A DNA stretch of 64,000 nt from Myxococcus virescens (GCF_900101905.1 NZ_FNAJ01000001.1:1365351-1429350), one strand, 5' to 3'; shown: positions 8,816 to 19,847, counted from the first letter of the stretch. Translations and numbers: made by a program. Notes: generated by a model not told the origin, from the sequence alone.

Positions 8816-11731
8816 ATGCCCCCATTCCGAAGTCTGTGGATCGCGGCCGCCCTGCTGATGGCCGCCTGTGGAACGACTGAGCTCGCGCAGCCCGACGACG
8901 TACAGGATGCGACGACGGCCCAGGGCCTATCCACGCTCTCCGTGCGAGGAACCACCAGCGCGAGCGGCCTGGCCATCACCGCCCTCTCCATCCCCACCCC
9001 CGTCGGTACGGCCGCCGGAGATGTGCTGGTGATGCAGCTGAGCAATCGCGAGGCCGTCGCCGCCGTCGCCACCCCACCCGCTGGCTGGACGCTGCTGCGC
9101 TCCGAGCAGAGCGCCTCGGCCATCAAGTCCTGGCTCTTCCTCCGCGTGGCCAGCGCGGCCGAGCCGAGCAGTCACACCTTCACCCTCGACCTCGCCAGCT
9201 CCATGGCGGCCACCCTGGTCGCGGTGTCGGGCGCGGATCCGATCCAGCCAATCGACGTGCACGTGGGCCAGAAGAATGGCAACAGCGCGAGCCTCGCGCT
9301 GCCCGTCGCCACCACGTCGTCCGCGAACGGCCTCGCAGTGTGGTTCTCGGCCCAGGTCTGGGGAGGCGCCGCGTGCCCCGCGGTCCACACCCCTCCGACG
9401 GGCTTCACCGAGCAGCTCGACACCTGCCTCATCTCGTCGTCGCGCGGCGTGCTGCACAGCGCCGCCACCTCGGAGCTCGGGGCCGCAGGTGCCCAGCCCG
9501 CCTTCACCGGCAGCTCCACGCTCCCCAACACCAACATCACGCACGCGGTGGTGCTGCGTCCCGTCCAGCCGCCGGCCACCGGGGAGATCACCCTCGTCGG
9601 CACCACGCACGCGAGCGGCAAGACGGTCACCAGCCTGACCCTCTCGACCCCTACTGGCGTCGCCGCCGGTAACGTGCTGCTGGCGCACCTTGCGAACCGG
9701 AACCAGATCGGCGCCGAGCTCACCCCGCCTGCAGGTTGGACGCTGGTGCGCACCGACATGAGCACCTGGAGCATCCGCGGCTGGGTCTTCGTCCGCGTCG
9801 CCACCGCCAGCGAGCCCGCGAGCCACACTTTCCAGAGCTCCATCGCGAGCTACCTCGTCGGCAACCTCGTGGCGTATGCCGGCGTCGATCCGGCCAACCC
9901 GATCGACACGCACGCCGGCAAGAGCAACAGCGGCTCGACGGCCTTCACGACGCCGCAGCTGAGCACCTCGACCGCGGGCGGGGCTGCCGTCTGGTTCGGC
10001 GCGCAGGCGTGGACCGGCGCCGCGTGTCCGACCCCGGCGATCGAGCCCCCCGTGGGCTTCGCCGAGACCTACGACACCTGCCTGGTGTCCTCGTCCCAGG
10101 GCCTCGTCTTCAACGCCGCCTTCATGCCCCTCGCCGGTGCCGGCCTCCAGGGACCGTTCAACGGGAGCTCGACGTTCGCCGAGACCAACGTCGCGCAGGT
10201 CGTCGCCCTTCGCCGCGCCGCGGTCGCGCCGTCCTCGGGGGTCGCGTTGCGTGGGAGCTCGCACCACAGCGGCCTGTCGATCGCTTCACTGTCGATCCCC
10301 AAGCCATCGGGGACCGAGGCCAACGACGCGCTCATCGCGCGGGTGACCGTGCGCAACAACATCTCCGCGACCGTCACGCCGCCCGCCGGCTGGACGTTCC
10401 TGCGCTCTGAGCAGAGCGCCTGGGCCATCCGCACCTGGATCTTCTACCGCGTCGCGGGCGCCTCCGAGCCTGCGAGCTACGCGTTCGAACTGGACGCGAC
10501 CACCCACATGGCGGGGAGCGTGGAGGCCTTCAGCGGCGTCGATCCGGTCCAGCCCATCGACGTGCACGCAGGCCAGAAGAACGGCGACTCCGCGTCGTTC
10601 ACCGTGCCCGACGTGGTGACCGGCAGCGCGGGTGGCCTCGCCGTCTGGTACGGCTCACAGGTCTGGCCGGACGCCACCTGCCCTGCCACCGGCATCGAGC
10701 CGCCGCTCGGCTTCACCGAGGCCTTCGACGCGTGCCTGGGTCACACCAACGGGCTGCTCTTCAATGCGGCCTACCGGTCGCTCACCGCGCCGGGCCTCCA
10801 GACGGGCCTCTCCGGCAGCTCCGCGTTCGTGCAGACCAACACCGCGCACGTGATCGTCCTGCGCGCCGCCAACGCCCCCGCCTGCATGGTCGGCGACACG
10901 TACGCGAGCACCTTCACGCTCCAGGGCACCGTGACCGCGCCGGAAATCGTGGAGCCCTCGGGCCTGGCCGCGAGCCGCGTGGTCGGCAACGCGCTCTACG
11001 TGCACAACGAGGACACCACCGCGATCGTCGCGATCGACACGCTCAACGCGAGCACGATCGGCACGTTCAACGTGACCAACGTGACGCCGGCCGACTGGGA
11101 GGACCTCGCAACCGGGCCCTGCCCGAGCGGCTCGTGCATCTTCATTGGTGACATCGGGAAGTGGAGCGCCAACTTCCCTCCGGGTGGCAGCCCCACGTCG
11201 TTCACGATCTACCGCGTGCCCGAGCCGGATCTCGCCAACGGCCAGACCTCGGGGGGGCTCGTCGCCGAGGCCTTCCCGTTCGTCTATCCGGACGGCGCGA
11301 AGGACGCGGAGTCGCTGATGGTGCACCCCACCACCGGGGACATCTACGTCGTCACCAAGAACGGGGGCACGGGGCAGAGCGGCGTGTACAAGTTCCCCCA
11401 GCCGCTGACGCCGGGCGTGCAGGCCACGCTGATTCACGTCCACACGATCCAGCTGCCGCTGAACGGAGACGCCAACTTCTCGGCCGCGACCGCGGCGGCG
11501 ATCCACCCATGCGCGGATCGCTTCCTCCTTCGCACCTACCGCACTGTCTACGAGTTCCGTGCGACGCCGGGACTTGGCTTCGAGTCGGCCGTCTTCGCGA
11601 CGCCCGTCACGCTGACCGACACCACCGAGGGCCAGGGTGAGGCGATCGAGTACGAGGCCAACGGCGCGAGCTACTTCACGATGAGCGAGAGCCCCTCGCC
11701 CTTCAAGCTCAAGCGCGTGCCCCTGCAATAG
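8816..11731 (+). CDS. Large lipoprotein with three tandem about 215-residue beta-repeats and a C-terminal NHL/WD-like domain
   Basis: 971 residues from ATG 8816, chosen for the lipoprotein signal (ALLMAACGTT, Cys about residue 18). Three homologous repeats start near residues 41, 258 and 476; each has the anchors G-x-x-x-x-SG, TPPAGWTLLRSEQSA, W-x-F-x-RVA and GVDPxxPIDVHAG and ends with LPNTN-type strands and VVLR. The repeats look like secreted carbohydrate-binding or adhesive beta-sandwiches. From about residue 688 a different domain begins (EPSGLAASRVVGNALYVHNE, WEDLATGPCPSG, DAESLMVHPTTGDIYVVTK), a propeller-like module seen in secreted proteins with esterase-like/NHL folds. Surface adhesion or glycan binding is an inference. 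A hairpin follows the stop. Confidence 0.85.
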   Translation: MPPFRSLWIAAALLMAACGTTELAQPDDVQDATTAQGLSTLSVRGTTSASGLAITALSIPTPVGTAAGDVLVMQLSNREAVAAVATPPAGWTLLRSEQSASAIKSWLFLRVASAAEPSSHTFTLDLASSMAATLVAVSGADPIQPIDVHVGQKNGNSASLALPVATTSSANGLAVWFSAQVWGGAACPAVHTPPTGFTEQLDTCLISSSRGVLHSAATSELGAAGAQPAFTGSSTLPNTNITHAVVLRPVQPPATGEITLVGTTHASGKTVTSLTLSTPTGVAAGNVLLAHLANRNQIGAELTPPAGWTLVRTDMSTWSIRGWVFVRVATASEPASHTFQSSIASYLVGNLVAYAGVDPANPIDTHAGKSNSGSTAFTTPQLSTSTAGGAAVWFGAQAWTGAACPTPAIEPPVGFAETYDTCLVSSSQGLVFNAAFMPLAGAGLQGPFNGSSTFAETNVAQVVALRRAAVAPSSGVALRGSSHHSGLSIASLSIPKPSGTEANDALIARVTVRNNISATVTPPAGWTFLRSEQSAWAIRTWIFYRVAGASEPASYAFELDATTHMAGSVEAFSGVDPVQPIDVHAGQKNGDSASFTVPDVVTGSAGGLAVWYGSQVWPDATCPATGIEPPLGFTEAFDACLGHTNGLLFNAAYRSLTAPGLQTGLSGSSAFVQTNTAHVIVLRAANAPACMVGDTYASTFTLQGTVTAPEIVEPSGLAASRVVGNALYVHNEDTTAIVAIDTLNASTIGTFNVTNVTPADWEDLATGPCPSGSCIFIGDIGKWSANFPPGGSPTSFTIYRVPEPDLANGQTSGGLVAEAFPFVYPDGAKDAESLMVHPTTGDIYVVTKNGGTGQSGVYKFPQPLTPGVQATLIHVHTIQLPLNGDANFSAATAAAIHPCADRFLLRTYRTVYEFRATPGLGFESAVFATPVTLTDTTEGQGEAIEYEANGASYFTMSESPSPFKLKRVPLQ

Positions 11732-11753
11732 GACCGCGTCGACACGCCGAGGA

Positions 11754-11794
11754 GCAAGGCCGGTCGTGGGGCACGTCCCCATGGCCGGCCTTGC
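11754..11794. terminator. Terminator hairpin after the large lipoprotein gene
   Basis: Arms GCAAGGCCGG (11754-11763) and CCGGCCTTGC (11785-11794) are perfectly complementary, and the loop contains a further GTGGGG/CCCCAT pairing. It starts 22 bases after the stop codon. A pronounced T run is lacking, as is usual in this high-GC group. Confidence 0.7.
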
Positions 11795-11929
11795 TGTTCC
11801 GAGTTGGGAGCTCGCGCTCAGTGCCGCCGTTCACGCGGTCGTACACACGGCGTCCCGCCTGAAGCCCAGGCACACCCGCGGGCCGGAGCATGAGCACCGG
11901 TCCCCGCGCGCATCGCCGGGCCTGATGCC

Positions 11930-11974
11930 TCTCCTTCACCCGCTCCTTCCCGGCCGCTGCCTCAAGCCCCGCGC
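11930..11974 (-). repeat. IS91-type transposase fragment, copy B
   Basis: The minus strand encodes AAAGKERVKERHQ, matching the AAARKERVKERPP segment of the remnant near 17600. At base level it parallels 17589-17636 with a few substitutions. It lies exactly where the truncated lipoprotein on the minus strand loses its own sequence, so it marks the break point. Confidence 0.6.
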
Positions 11975-12287
11975 AGTTGAGGTTCATGTTGTTGTGTGAA
12001 CCGTTGGCGGGGACGGTGCCACTGATGCTGCTGCCGCCGCAGTAGGCGGTGTACGGCGTTGCAATGGGCGAGGGGTTCTCGATGGTGAACGGCGTGGTGC
12101 CAAACAACCACGCAGAGAAGTCCCGCGTCTGGCCCGCGTCGACATACGCGGACTCAGCGGCCTGCTCCACATCCCCCAGCTCCGGCTGCTGCATCGCCTG
12201 CTCTTCCTCCGGCGTGTACTCGCCACCGCAACCCACAGCGGCCAGAGACAGCAGACCCACAACTCCCAACGTATTGAACCTCTTGAT
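11975..12287 (-). pseudogene. Small lipoprotein gene, start codon lost and 3' end replaced by IS91 debris
   Basis: The frame encodes IKRFNTLGVVGLLSLAAVGC, a clear lipoprotein signal, then an acidic linker (YTPEEEQAMQQPELGDVEQA) and a secreted domain ending at SHNNMNLNCAG where IS91-type sequence takes over. The expected initiation site has a strong GAGGGGG ribosome-binding site five bases upstream of an ATC codon (12287-12285) instead of ATG. No other suitable start exists in frame between there and the far upstream region. The 3' truncation and start loss together suggest a dead gene. Confidence 0.6.
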
Positions 12288-12582
12288 GACTTCCCCCTCA
12301 TTGCGAATTGTCCCCGAATCAAGGACGCGCGCTGTGTATGGGGATTTCCACGTACTGCAATGGTGTATTTCTGACACCGGGTTGGGTGAAAGTGATTGCG
12401 GGGGCGGTGCATTGAGACGTCCAGTCGCATGGCGCGTTGTCGACGGAGACATCCCCACCGACTGGCGCAACCCGTTGCCATCGACCTTGGGCACACGCTG
12501 TCCCAGTGCCCGCCCAGCGTCGCCTTGGGGTATGTTCACCCCGCACTCGGGCCGGTGTGCGTGTTCAAGGGGGATTGAATCG

Positions 12583-13191
12583 ATGCCTGCGCGCTGGATG
12601 CCGTTAGCCCTGTTTCTCAGCCTGTTGCTTCCTGTCGCTGCGAGCGCGGAGCCATGGCCGTCGCCAGGGTGGGGGCTTCTGCTCTCCGGCGGAGGAGGCC
12701 TTTTCGCCGGCAAGAACGCCAATACGCGAGGCCATCTCCTGAGCGCCCATCTGCTCGTGGCGACACCGGTGGGTTTGGAATTCGGGCTCGCGTTGCAGTG
12801 GGGTCGCGGATTCAGAACCACCTGGGCCTTGGATTCGGCCCTGTCCGAGCAAGCCGAACTCCGGAAGCACCCGTGGGGCGCGTTCCGGGGGATTGCCGGA
12901 GAGGCACGCTACCGTTTCTTCCGGGACCGGCGTGTCTCGCCCTGGGTGGCGCTGCGCGTGGGACGCAGCACCTCCTCCAAAATCAGAACGGACGCGTTTG
13001 CTCCCTATCGATACACCAATTCGCACCAGGCACTGGCCGCGGGCGGCGGTCTGGAAGTCCGAATCCATGGCCCGCTAGGCCTCACCTTGGCAGGGTATTT
13101 CCAGAGCTGCGACATCAACACCCGGCCCCATGACAACATCTGTACGGGGGCGGGGCCGACGGTGGTGCTCAGCCCTCACCTGCGCTTCTGA
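12583..13191 (+). CDS. Exported beta-barrel-like hypothetical protein
   Basis: 202 residues from ATG 12583, preceded by AAGGGGG about 11 bases upstream. A signal peptide (WMPLALFLSLLLPVAASAEP) is followed by glycine- and aromatic-rich strands (GWGLLLSGGGGLFAG, YRFFRDRRVSPWVALRVG, GLTLAGYFQSC) and a terminal RF, as in small outer-membrane barrels. Two Cys near the end may form a disulfide. Function unknown. The closing residues are followed within 20 bases by IS91-type debris at 13211. Confidence 0.7.
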   Translation: MPARWMPLALFLSLLLPVAASAEPWPSPGWGLLLSGGGGLFAGKNANTRGHLLSAHLLVATPVGLEFGLALQWGRGFRTTWALDSALSEQAELRKHPWGAFRGIAGEARYRFFRDRRVSPWVALRVGRSTSSKIRTDAFAPYRYTNSHQALAAGGGLEVRIHGPLGLTLAGYFQSCDINTRPHDNICTGAGPTVVLSPHLRF

Positions 13192-13210
13192 CAGGGCCTT
13201 GGTGAACAAG

Positions 13211-13243
13211 CCCCGCGCTCGCCTCCTGCGCACCTGCTTGAGG
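13211..13243 (-). repeat. IS91-type transposase fragment, copy C
   Basis: 33 bases identical to 17627-17659. On the minus strand they encode QAGAQEASAG, part of the IS91-type transposase C-terminal region. Only this short piece is preserved next to the end of the beta-barrel-like gene. Confidence 0.65.
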
Positions 13244-13739
13244 CAGCGTTTCGGCCTTCAACCTTGTGCTCCCGGGCGGGGAGCTCGCCCCCACGGAGGG
13301 CTGCTCTCCGCTGGCGCCCGCGCGGGGATGCGTGAAGCAGGTCCACGTCTGCGCTGGGGACTTCTCGGGTCTCCGGGCGATACGCGACGATGGCCGGACG
13401 CGTCGCCGTCCTCCATCCGGACCCGGTGACTGCACGCGCAGGAGTTGGCGAGGTGGCGCGAGAGCTCCGGGAGTGGGGGAACCCTGATGCCCCGTTCCGT
13501 TGCGCCCTCGCGCTTCGCTCCGCAGCGGAGGGCCTCGAGCGCTCCGCCGAAGACGAGGCCCTCCACGCCGCTGGGTCCACCGCTGCGGACCTGTCGCCCC
13601 GTCTACGCCAATGCCTGCACGGAAACGCCCTTTGCCGCCTGTTAGGGATGCCGGCGGCGGAAGGCCCAAGGAGGTCATCGTCGAGCGACGCTTCCTGGCC
13701 GCGCGGTCCCGGCGCCGGGGCCCATTCCTCCGGGGCCCC
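13244..13739. other. Intergenic stretch, probably mobile-element debris
   Basis: Almost 500 bases between the IS91 fragment and the stop of the FMO gene. Several overlapping frames are open on both strands because of GC bias, but none carries a recognisable domain or a ribosome-binding site. A short hairpin (GCTCCC/GGGAGC near 13268-13283) is present. Confidence 0.35.
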
Positions 13740-15504
<1,765 letters not shown>

Positions 15505-15690
15505 TCACCACAACGAGAGCTCGGTCAGACTCAGCGGCAGCCCGCCGTTGTCGGTCTTGCTGCGCAGGCGGATGTAGCGGGCGCTGGTCGCGGGGATGAA
15601 CGATCCGACGATGCCGTCCATTTCAAGCGGGCCACCACACGTGCTCAGAAGCAGCGCGGAGATTCCAACCCGAAATTGCGCATAGCAGGC
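15505..15690 (-). pseudogene. C-terminal fragment of a discoidin (F5/8 type C)-like domain
   Basis: The minus strand ends with GSFIPATSARYIRLRSKTDN and LTELSLW before the stop, which is the usual closing strand pair of F5/8 type C carbohydrate-binding domains (ARYIRL...SLTELSLW). Nothing upstream continues the domain; the opposite strand switches to a different gene fragment at about 15690. The host protein was probably a secreted glycan-active enzyme. Confidence 0.45.
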
Positions 15691-16503
15691 TCCCGCGGAA
15701 GGCGCGCTCACCGCGACCCGGCCGACGTTCTCCTGGCAGGCCGCGCAAGACGCCACGGGCGTCACGTACCAGCAATTGCGCATCGATGGCGGAGCCGCCA
15801 TCACCCTTGGAGGGAGCGTCACCTCCCATGTCCTGACCGCCGACCTGTCACCGAGCGTCCACTTCGTGATTGTCACCGCGGGTGACCGCTTCGACCACTG
15901 CGGGTCGACGCCGGTCCGCTCGTTCGAGATCGTCGGAACGCAGCCCACCGCCCCGGCGCCCCTGGCCCCCACGGGAAGCACCTATGCCGCCCCCGACCCG
16001 AGTTCTCCTGGGCGCCCGCCACGGACGACGTGGGCATCGCGTCGTATGTCCTCGAATGGAGCGGGGGCACGCCGGTGACGCTCGGGGGAGCCGTGACGCG
16101 GGACACGCCCACAGTGGACCTCGCCGAAGGCGCCCACACCTGGCGGGTCACCGCCTGCGATGCCAGCGCGCAGTGCACGAGCAGCGTCTGGGCGTCCTTC
16201 TCCGTGGACCTCCAGGCGCCGACCGCGCCCTTCCTCCTGGCGCCGTCTCCCGAGGAAGTCGTCTGGGAAAATCCTCTCTACATCTTCGAGTGGGTTCCCG
16301 CCTACGACGCCCAGCACTGCGTCCAATACACGGTGGTCATCGATGACCAGGAGTACGCGGTCTCCGATTCGGACTCGGTGCGATACCTGGAGGAGTTCCT
16401 GGCCTACGTCGAGCACACCTGGTTCGTGAGGGCGTGCGACCTGGCGGGAAACTGCACGGACTCTCCCAGCCAGGTCTTCACCATCCAGCCCTACATCAAA
16501 TGA
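15691..16503 (+). pseudogene. Secreted Ig-like-repeat protein remnant with a frameshift
   Basis: Three homologous about 90-residue modules can be read: one from about 15713 (RPTFSWQAAQDATGVTYQQ, IDGGAAITLGGSVTS), one from about 15998 (PEFSWAPATDDVGIASYVLE, GGTPVTLGGAVTRDT) and a third ending in CDLAGNCTDSPSQVFTIQPY. The junction between modules 1 and 2 needs a one-base shift near 15995. The 5' end with signal peptide is missing and a stop lies in frame just upstream. The modules resemble FN3/Ig-like 'ASYxLxIDG' repeats of myxobacterial surface proteins. Confidence 0.62.
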
Positions 16504-16607
16504 TGCAGTGAGCAGGACGGCGCCACCTCAGGGAAACGCGCTAGTGAGACATCCGTAAGCACAATCACGTACGCGTTTCCCTCCAATCCAAAACCAATCC
16601 CATTCGC

Positions 16608-16613
16608 TTGACA
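16608..16613 (+). promoter_or_regulatory. Possible -35 element in an AT-rich leader
   Basis: TTGACA lies 81 bases before the ATG at 16694 in the only clearly AT-rich stretch of the neighbourhood (about 16545-16690). No good -10 hexamer is seen at the usual distance, so only the element and the base composition support a promoter. Confidence 0.25.
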
Positions 16614-16693
16614 GACAACACAAGGAAGCGCACCTTGTCCAATAGCTGATTAGTCAGCCAAAACAGCAAAACAATCAATCGCAAGGGGTCGTC

Positions 16694-17107
16694 ATGAGCC
16701 TGTCGCCATTCAGCACCCGTGAAGTGGCCGCGCGCCGCAGGAGCCGTTCTCTTCTCACGTTCGTGCTCACCGGGGCCGTGGCCCTGGGGGTGACCCTGCC
16801 TGGCGCGAGCCACGCAATCCCTGGCGGCAAAGGCTGGCAGGGAAGGTACACGCTCACCATTCCCACCGGCCAGGTCGACCAGTTCTTCCACTACGCGTGC
16901 CCAGCGGCCTACCCGGTCGCCACGAGCGGTGGGTTCCTCCCCAACCTCGCCGCCAAGATTGGAATGGTCGTGCTCGGTGATGGGCCCCGTCTGGACATCA
17001 CGCCCGTGGGCTACAACGAATGGTCCTGGATCATCGGCTGGCCCAGCGGTGCACGGGCGGGGTCGACCATCAGCTTCGACGTCTACTGCGTCGCCGGGCC
17101 CGCCTGA
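16694..17107 (+). CDS. Small exported hypothetical protein
   Basis: 137 residues from ATG 16694 with AAGGGG five bases upstream. A long basic n-region (residues 1-20, ARRRSRS) precedes a hydrophobic core (LLTFVLTGAVALGVTLPGASHA), giving a cleavable signal peptide. The mature part of about 95 residues is rich in Gly, Pro, Trp and Tyr with two or three Cys (HYACPAAYP, DVYCVAGPA), suggesting a compact disulfide-linked secreted domain. No family recognised. Lower GC upstream suggests its own promoter. Confidence 0.65.
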   Translation: MSLSPFSTREVAARRRSRSLLTFVLTGAVALGVTLPGASHAIPGGKGWQGRYTLTIPTGQVDQFFHYACPAAYPVATSGGFLPNLAAKIGMVVLGDGPRLDITPVGYNEWSWIIGWPSGARAGSTISFDVYCVAGPA

Positions 17108-17128
17108 GCAACGACGGGTCTGGTGTCC

Positions 17129-17360
17129 TCAGGGCGCCGCGGGGTTGTCCCAGACGCTGGTGAAGGCGGCGCCGAAGTAGATGCGCGCCGCGCCACGGTC
17201 ATCGAAGGGCACCGGCGACATCGCCGCGAGGCAGGAGGTGTCCGGCGGCGCATGAGGGTTCTGGATGAAGCTCGCCGAGACCAGGTGCCCGCAGTTGGGG
17301 TTGCCCAGCAGCGTGGTGGGCGAGTTGAAGCCGACGCTGTGCCCCACAGCGCATAAGAGG
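17129..17360 (-). pseudogene. C-terminal fragment of an exported protein cut by the IS91-type element
   Basis: Just inside the IS terminus (17363) the minus strand encodes AVGHSVGFNSPTTLLGNPNC and later AAMSPVPFDDRGAARIYFGA, ending at 17129. The start GHSVGF could be the second half of a metzincin HExxHxxG motif whose HE was lost to the insertion, but the third zinc ligand is not obvious. What is certain is that the coding sequence begins abruptly at the element border. Confidence 0.4.
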
Positions 17361-17362
17361 AG

Positions 17363-18030
17363 TTGGCTGTCTTGAGCCTCAACACCACACGGCCTGGGGT
17401 GGCCCTCGTCCCGGGGCCCACCTCGCACAGGCCGTGGGCAAGCCCAGGTGCTCCACAATCGCCCGCAACCCGGGGGCCCCCTTCACGTTCGCCAACACCC
17501 TTGAGCCTGCCTCCACACCTCACGCAGCCGAACACGTCGAAGTCGAACGTCCTCCTGAGCAACTCGGCGTAAGTCCACTCGCGGTGGCCTCTCCTTCACC
17601 CGCTCCTTCCTGGCCGCGGCCTCATGCCCCGCGCTCGCCTCCTGCGCACCTGCTTGAGGGACCAGAAATGGCCGCAGTCTGGCGCCTGGAACGAAGACGC
17701 CGTGGAATCTCGTGAGGTTTGCCCGAGGCGGAGGTACCAGGGACGCTACACGCCGTAACAGTTCCTGCCCGGTGAAGAGCAGGTGCGTGGTGCCGTCCGG
17801 CAGCGGGCGCTTCATCCGATAATAACGATGCGGCCGTCCTCCGCTCGTGACAGCCGCTCCAGCGCCAGCGCACCGCACGCCCCGTAGCGGCATCGCCGTT
17901 CCAGTCCCTGCCTGTCGTTGGCATGCACGTGCTTGCGTGGGCGGCGGCAACGCCTCGAAGCGCACGCCGCCCTCCCCCGGCACGAAGACGCCTTCGGCAC
18001 CAGCGCATGGTCGTGAGGCGTCACTTGCAA
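17363..18030 (-). pseudogene. IS91-family transposase remnant, multiply frameshifted
   Basis: On the minus strand the pieces, in order from 18030, are [18 protein letters not shown] and [14 protein letters not shown], then (shifted) [63 protein letters not shown] and finally the zinc-like FDFDVFGCVRCGGRLK. This is the C-terminal half of an IS91 transposase, which uses HUH-type rolling-circle chemistry in its missing N-terminal part. The end at 17363-17407 is repeated at 8361-8405, and internal pieces recur at 11930 and 13211. Confidence 0.78.
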
Positions 18031-18069
18031 GGCCGAGCCGAAAAATTGCGTTCTTCGTGGGTTCGAGTG

Positions 18070-19365
18070 CTACCGCACCCAGCCCACGAAGCCCTGAAGC
18101 TCTGGTCCCATCTGCGATGCCGGCACGTCGAGCCGGATGCTGGAAGCGGAGAGCGCGGTCAGGGTGGGGCTGTTCTCCAACTGGACGCGTTCCATCACCA
18201 GGAGCGAATCGAAGGTGTCCGGCCAGCACACCTCGCTTGCCTGAGAGCGCAGCAGGACCGTCGCGGCGAGGACGTGTGCGTCGTCGGGTGAGAACGCGAA
18301 GACCATGAGTCCACCCAGTCCCGTTCTCGGCTCGATGCCCGGTCGCGACGCGTCGAAGTTCGCCTGGAAGAGCGCTGGCGCGGGCACACGGTCGAAGGCG
18401 CAGGAGCGAGGCTGTCCTGAGTAGGTCGTGAGATAGGCCACGGGTTGGTGCTGCATCCAGGCCACGTGGCGCAGGAGTCGGGTGTCGACCTCGGAAGGGG
18501 CATCCACCTTCCTTCCATCCAGCAATGCGGTGGGAACCCCGGCTTCCGGTGTCGATGGCAGCAGGAGCGTATGCACCCCGTCGGAGGAAACCGCACCGCG
18601 CGCGTGCGTGTCTCGTATGCCTCTTCCTGGCTCGAATTCGAAGAAGCGGCCGTCCTTCCCGACCTCGGCGGTTGCCTCACAGGAGAGCAGCGAGAAGGAG
18701 ACGGTCCCCTGTGCGCTCCACCCTTGGGGGGTGAGCATCCCGTGCGTTGGACTCTCGAAGAGCCGCTCCACCTTGCCCGAACCCACCTCCACCGTGTGGA
18801 CCTCCGCGAGCGGGCAGGGCCGCGACTCCGGACCGGTTCGCGCGAAGGACTCCAGGGAGAATGCGATCCGGGCGCCATCCGAGGACCAGAGGATGGGGCC
18901 CGCGCGGAACGGCCCCGGAGTCAGCGCGTGCTCGCGAAGGTCCAGCAGCATGCGTCGACCCGAGCCATCCGAATTGACGACCCACAGGAGGGCCCATCGG
19001 CCCGGGGATTCGTGCTCCTGCGCTTCCGGGCGTTCGACATAGGCCACCTGGCGCCCATCGGGAGAGATGGCGACGCCGCTCCATCCCAGCCCGTTTCCGT
19101 AGGGGCGGGTGGCCACCACCCGCCCGGTCCGTGTCAGTGCGTACTCGCTGTCCCCAGCAGGGGTGCGGACCCACAAGTCCTGTTTGCGGACCTGAAGCAG
19201 CCAGGGCCCTCCGCCCATGCGCCTGGCGGGCGAGGCTTCCTGTCCGGGGAGGGCTTCATGGGTTCGCCCGTCGGTGAGCAGGGATGGGCTCCGGCATCCT
19301 CCGGCGAGGAGCAGGAGCAATGCGGCTGTTCTCAACCCCCTTCGCACCTTTGATTCCAGTCTCAC
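18070..19365 (-). CDS. TolB-like beta-propeller lipoprotein
   Basis: 431 residues from the GTG at 19365, chosen because GAGG lies six bases upstream and it opens a lipoprotein signal (LRTAALLLLLAGGC). The mature part has repeated propeller blades of the PD40/TolB sort: AISPDGRQVAYVERPE, LWSSDGARIAFSLES, FAFSPDDAHVLAA. It probably folds as a six-blade propeller tethered in the periplasm. The frame is open further to 19815 and merges with a DUF11/TSP3 fragment, which I take as a chance fusion after a deletion. Confidence 0.72.
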   Translation of the reverse strand: MRLESKVRRGLRTAALLLLLAGGCRSPSLLTDGRTHEALPGQEASPARRMGGGPWLLQVRKQDLWVRTPAGDSEYALTRTGRVVATRPYGNGLGWSGVAISPDGRQVAYVERPEAQEHESPGRWALLWVVNSDGSGRRMLLDLREHALTPGPFRAGPILWSSDGARIAFSLESFARTGPESRPCPLAEVHTVEVGSGKVERLFESPTHGMLTPQGWSAQGTVSFSLLSCEATAEVGKDGRFFEFEPGRGIRDTHARGAVSSDGVHTLLLPSTPEAGVPTALLDGRKVDAPSEVDTRLLRHVAWMQHQPVAYLTTYSGQPRSCAFDRVPAPALFQANFDASRPGIEPRTGLGGLMVFAFSPDDAHVLAATVLLRSQASEVCWPDTFDSLLVMERVQLENSPTLTALSASSIRLDVPASQMGPELQGFVGWVR

Positions 19366-19410
19366 CGACGGCCTCGCTGACCAGGCGGAATAGGAGCCCT
19401 CGGTGGACAT

Positions 19411-19847
19411 CGGACTTGGACCGATGTCCACCAGCGACCTGGTGCCTTCCACGGAGGTGGTGATGCTCCCAATGCTCAGCGGCTGCAAGACCACCGTCAC
19501 GGTCAAGCTGGCGCTCGCGCCCAATGCCCCCAGATCACAGCCTACCGCCGAACCGTTGCGTTGGCAGCTTCCCTGCGAGGACGTCACAGAGACGAAGGTC
19601 ACGCCGTCGGGCAGGACCTGTGAGAGGAAGACCTGACCTTCGGGACGGGTTCCGCCATTTGTCACAGTGAGCGTCAGCGTGAGGTTGGAGCCCACTTGTG
19701 CCGTCGATGGCGAGGCGGAAATCGTCGCTGACAAGTCGGTCGCGGCGGAGGCAGGCTCGCAGGCATCCCCAAATCCATTGCCATTGAGGTCCGCCTGTCC
19801 CGGGTTCGCGGTCACGATGCAGTTGTCGTCCGCATTGGCGCCACCGG
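19411..19847 (-). pseudogene. TSP3/DUF11 surface-protein fragment
   Basis: The minus strand encodes a thrombospondin type-3-like calcium motif (NADDNCIVTANPGQADLNGN, GFGDACEP) followed by one DUF11 beta-sandwich (ATDLSATISASPSTAQVGSN, FLSQVLPDGVTFVSVTSSQG). Its 5' end is cut by an IS3 remnant at about 19848 and its 3' end runs directly into the TolB-like gene in the same frame. The parent was likely a large cell-surface or secreted protein. Confidence 0.6.

Noticed and set aside
18048-18072. tRNA-like GGTTCGAGTGC element
   Set aside because: No acceptor stem, anticodon arm or D-arm can be built around it; it coincides with the end of the TolB-like gene.
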